Shown here: positions 4,458-6,429 of the stretch, piece after piece
Numbering within the stretch: position 1 is the first letter of the stretch
Layout: every line of letters begins with the position of its first letter
Assembly (NCBI GenBank): GCA_030590185.1
Contig: JAUUZB010000254.1
Span: forward strand, 1 to 6,429
Direction: 5' to 3'
DNA from: Deltaproteobacteria bacterium
GTDB taxonomy: Bacteria; Myxococcota; XYA12-FULL-58-9; JAUUZB01
Length of the DNA stretch: 6,429 nt
Notes under the pieces: generated by a model
What the model was told of the DNA's origin: nothing
Databases searched by the model: none
What the model saw: the letters and a program-made list of their open reading frames with translations, nothing else
Program-made: the position numbers and the translations under genes

Positions 4458-6429
4458 GTGACCCAACACCTACCATGGCCTCGCTTCCTCCTAGCGGTAG
4501 CCCTCCTCACCCAGCCCAGCCCGGCGTTTGCCGCCATCGAGGATCAACGAACCCCCGAGGCCGAGGCCACGCCGGAGCCACCGCCCGCGCCGGTGCTCAC
4601 CAAGCCGCCGGAGCTCAGCGAGTTTGTCAACGCCATCTACCCCCAGGAGCTGCTCTACCAGGGCGAGAGCGGCGAAGTGCTCCTGCTCATCGACATCGAC
4701 GCCCAGGGTCTGGTGGAGCGAGTCGAAGTAACCTCGAGTAGCCATCCGGCCTTTGAGCAACCGGCCATGGTAGCGGCGGCCCGCTTCAAGTTCTCGCCGG
4801 CTGAGATCGACTACGCCCCGGCCGGCATTCGCATCGAGTATCGCTATCGCTTTGTGGCCGAGATGCCCGAGCCGGACGCCATCGCGGGCCAGCCAACCGC
4901 CGCCGATCCAAACGCCGATATCCTCAACTTCTCCGGCCAGGTGCTCGAGGCCGGGGTGCGTACGCCCATCGCCAACGCCATCATCTCCATTGAGGGGCGT
5001 TCGCTGGCCGAGACCAACGCCGAGGGGCTCTTCGAGATCCGCGGCGTACCGCCGGGCGAGGTCGACGTGCGGGTCACCAGCGGCTACCACGACACCTACG
5101 ACGTCGAGGAAGAGATCACCTACGAGGAACGACTCGAGGTCAAATACTACCTGGTGCGCACCTCCTACGACCCCTACCAAACCGTGGTGCGCACCAAGAT
5201 CAAGCGCCGCGAGGCGGCCAAGGTCCAGATCAGCCGCCGGGAGTTCACCGCCTCGCCAGGCACCCTCGGCGATCCACTCAAGGTAATCGAAAACCTGCCG
5301 GGTATGGCGCGCACCCCCGGCGGCCTCGGCGGCTCACTGTTGGTGCGCGGCGCCAACCCGAGCGATACCCAGGTCTTCATCGACGGCGTGCCCGTGCCGA
5401 TCCTCTACCACTTCGGCGGGCTGACCTCGGTGGTCACCCCGGGCCTGCTCGACCGCATCGACTTCTACCCGGGCGGCTTCGGGGCGCGCTACGGTCGTGC
5501 CATCGCCGGCGTGGTCGACGTGGTCACCCGCGACCTCGACTGCGACAACTGGCGGGGCGACGTCGACATCAGCCTCAACCTAGACGCCAACGCCTACACC
5601 TGCGTGCCAATCAGCGAGACCTGGCGCGCCGCCGCCGCGGGCCGACGCTCGTACATTGAGCTGTTCATCCCGCTGGTGGTCGACAACCTGCCGCGCGAGG
5701 ATGACGAGGGTTTCCTCACCCTCTCGCCTGCCTACGCCGACTGGCAGCTCAAATTGCAGAGCAAGAGCGGCCCCCACGATTTTTCGGTCTTCTTCTTCGG
5801 CGCCGACGACAAGTTCAAGCTCGTGCAGTCCGGCTCGGCCGAGAACATCGCCATGGAGTTCGGCCTGCAGACCACCTTCTTTAGGATCGCCCTGCGTCAC
5901 AAGCTGCGCCTCAACGAGCGCGCCACCCTCACCACCACCGTCGCCCCCGGCTACACCGGCTACACCATCGGAATCGGTTCGAGCACCGCGGACATCGATG
6001 CCGCCTTCAACCTCGATATCTGGAGCGTCTCCATCCGTGAGGAGTTCAGCCTCGAGATCTTCGAAGGCCTGACCCTGCGCGCCGGCTTCGACGGCGACCT
6101 CGGAAACGCCGACTTCGGCGTTGAAGCGCCGATCGCCCTGCCGCTGACCACCTTCCCCTCCCCTGCCATCGACATCGCCGGCAACATCACCTACCGCGAG
6201 GAGCTCCCGAGCTATAACACCGGCTACTGGATCGAGGCGGAGTGGGAGCCGGGCCTCGGCTTCCAGTTGGTGCCCGGCGTACGCGTCGACCGCTGGGACT
6301 TCAACCAGACCAAAGCGATCTCGGTGATGCCGCGGATCAACGCCCGTTGGGAGTTCCTGGACGGGATGACCGCCAAGGCCGCCTACGGCATCTACGAGAT
6401 GCTCCCGGATCCGATGCAGGGCCAGCTCC
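4458..6429 (+). CDS. TonB-dependent receptor with fused TonB C-terminal domain, partial
   Basis: The frame runs from a GTG at 4458 through the right edge (657 residues seen, no stop). Receptors of this class are outer-membrane beta-barrels that import scarce substrates using energy passed from the inner membrane by TonB. Domains in order: signal peptide 1-25 (FLLAVALLTQPSPAFA, cleavage after AFA); Pro/Glu-rich linker 31-52; a TonB C-terminal-like domain about 53-132 (YPQELLYQGESGEVLLLIDI, then PAMVAAARFKFSPAEIDY); a carboxypeptidase regulatory-like beta-sandwich about 156-234 (SGQVLEAG, AIISIEG, TNAEGLFEIRGVPPGEVDV); a possible TonB box near 241-246 (QTVVRT); the plug about 256-358 (LKVIENLPGMA, LLVRGANPSDTQVFIDGVPV, YHFGG, IDFYPGGFGARYGRAIAGVV); then barrel strands. 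The substrate cannot be told. Two cysteines, 362 and 382, could form a disulfide in the first barrel hairpin. An in-frame ATG at 4395 exists, but it would put 21 residues ahead of the signal peptide and lacks a ribosome site, so GTG is preferred. Confidence 0.93.
   Translation, partial: MTQHLPWPRFLLAVALLTQPSPAFAAIEDQRTPEAEATPEPPPAPVLTKPPELSEFVNAIYPQELLYQGESGEVLLLIDIDAQGLVERVEVTSSSHPAFEQPAMVAAARFKFSPAEIDYAPAGIRIEYRYRFVAEMPEPDAIAGQPTAADPNADILNFSGQVLEAGVRTPIANAIISIEGRSLAETNAEGLFEIRGVPPGEVDVRVTSGYHDTYDVEEEITYEERLEVKYYLVRTSYDPYQTVVRTKIKRREAAKVQISRREFTASPGTLGDPLKVIENLPGMARTPGGLGGSLLVRGANPSDTQVFIDGVPVPILYHFGGLTSVVTPGLLDRIDFYPGGFGARYGRAIAGVVDVVTRDLDCDNWRGDVDISLNLDANAYTCVPISETWRAAAAGRRSYIELFIPLVVDNLPREDDEGFLTLSPAYADWQLKLQSKSGPHDFSVFFFGADDKFKLVQSGSAENIAMEFGLQTTFFRIALRHKLRLNERATLTTTVAPGYTGYTIGIGSSTADIDAAFNLDIWSVSIREEFSLEIFEGLTLRAGFDGDLGNADFGVEAPIALPLTTFPSPAIDIAGNITYREELPSYNTGYWIEAEWEPGLGFQLVPGVRVDRWDFNQTKAISVMPRINARWEFLDGMTAKAAYGIYEMLPDPMQGQL

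Noticed and set aside
4491..5180. Minus-strand frame of 229 codons
   Set aside because: It lies opposite the clear TonB-C and carboxypeptidase regulatory-like domains of the receptor and has the Gly/Val/Asp/Leu composition of an antisense shadow.
1..6429. CRISPR array, tRNA, rRNA or insertion sequence
   Set aside because: The only repeats are the two tandem pairs inside the lipoprotein gene; no spaced repeats, cloverleaf-like segments, transposase frame or terminal inverted repeats were seen.

Overview
This is a GC-rich window (apart from one short AT-rich patch near 1793-1815) from a Gram-negative bacterium. The best guess is a member of the Myxococcota / former Deltaproteobacteria. The reasons are the lipoprotein signal, the TonB-dependent outer-membrane receptor whose plug and fused TonB-C + carboxypeptidase-regulatory N-terminus are of a type common in that group, and the GC-dominated third codon positions. 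The taxonomic call is inference; no rRNA or marker gene is present.

Layout. (1) Positions 1668 to 1 on the minus strand: a large open reading frame with no stop before the window edge. It encodes at least 556 residues and carries annexin-like repeats in its visible C-terminal part, including a textbook GLGTDE loop. (2) Positions 1669-1970: a divergent intergenic region of about 300 bases that must hold promoters for both directions. (3) 1971-2918 plus strand: an orphan ParA/MinD-type ATPase with an intact deviant Walker A motif; no parB or parS is seen. (4) About 2915-4378 plus strand, joined to the end of the ATPase gene: a lipoprotein gene that appears damaged. It has no normal start codon at the expected place, a perfect 51-bp in-frame tandem duplication inside the signal peptide, an imperfect 42-bp repeat near the C-terminus, and an in-frame TAA at 4046-4048 after which the same frame continues for 110 more codons of family-like sequence. 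(5) 4458 to the right edge, plus strand: the first 657 residues of a TonB-dependent receptor with a signal peptide, a TonB C-terminal-like domain, a carboxypeptidase regulatory-like domain, a plug and the start of the beta-barrel.

How they relate. The ATPase and lipoprotein genes are adjacent on the same strand and probably co-transcribed. The annexin-like gene is divergent and the receptor has its own upstream gap, so I see no evidence that all four form one system. The most unusual items are the bacterial annexin-repeat protein and the accumulated lesions in the lipoprotein gene. No RNA gene, insertion sequence, CRISPR array or convincing intrinsic terminator was found.
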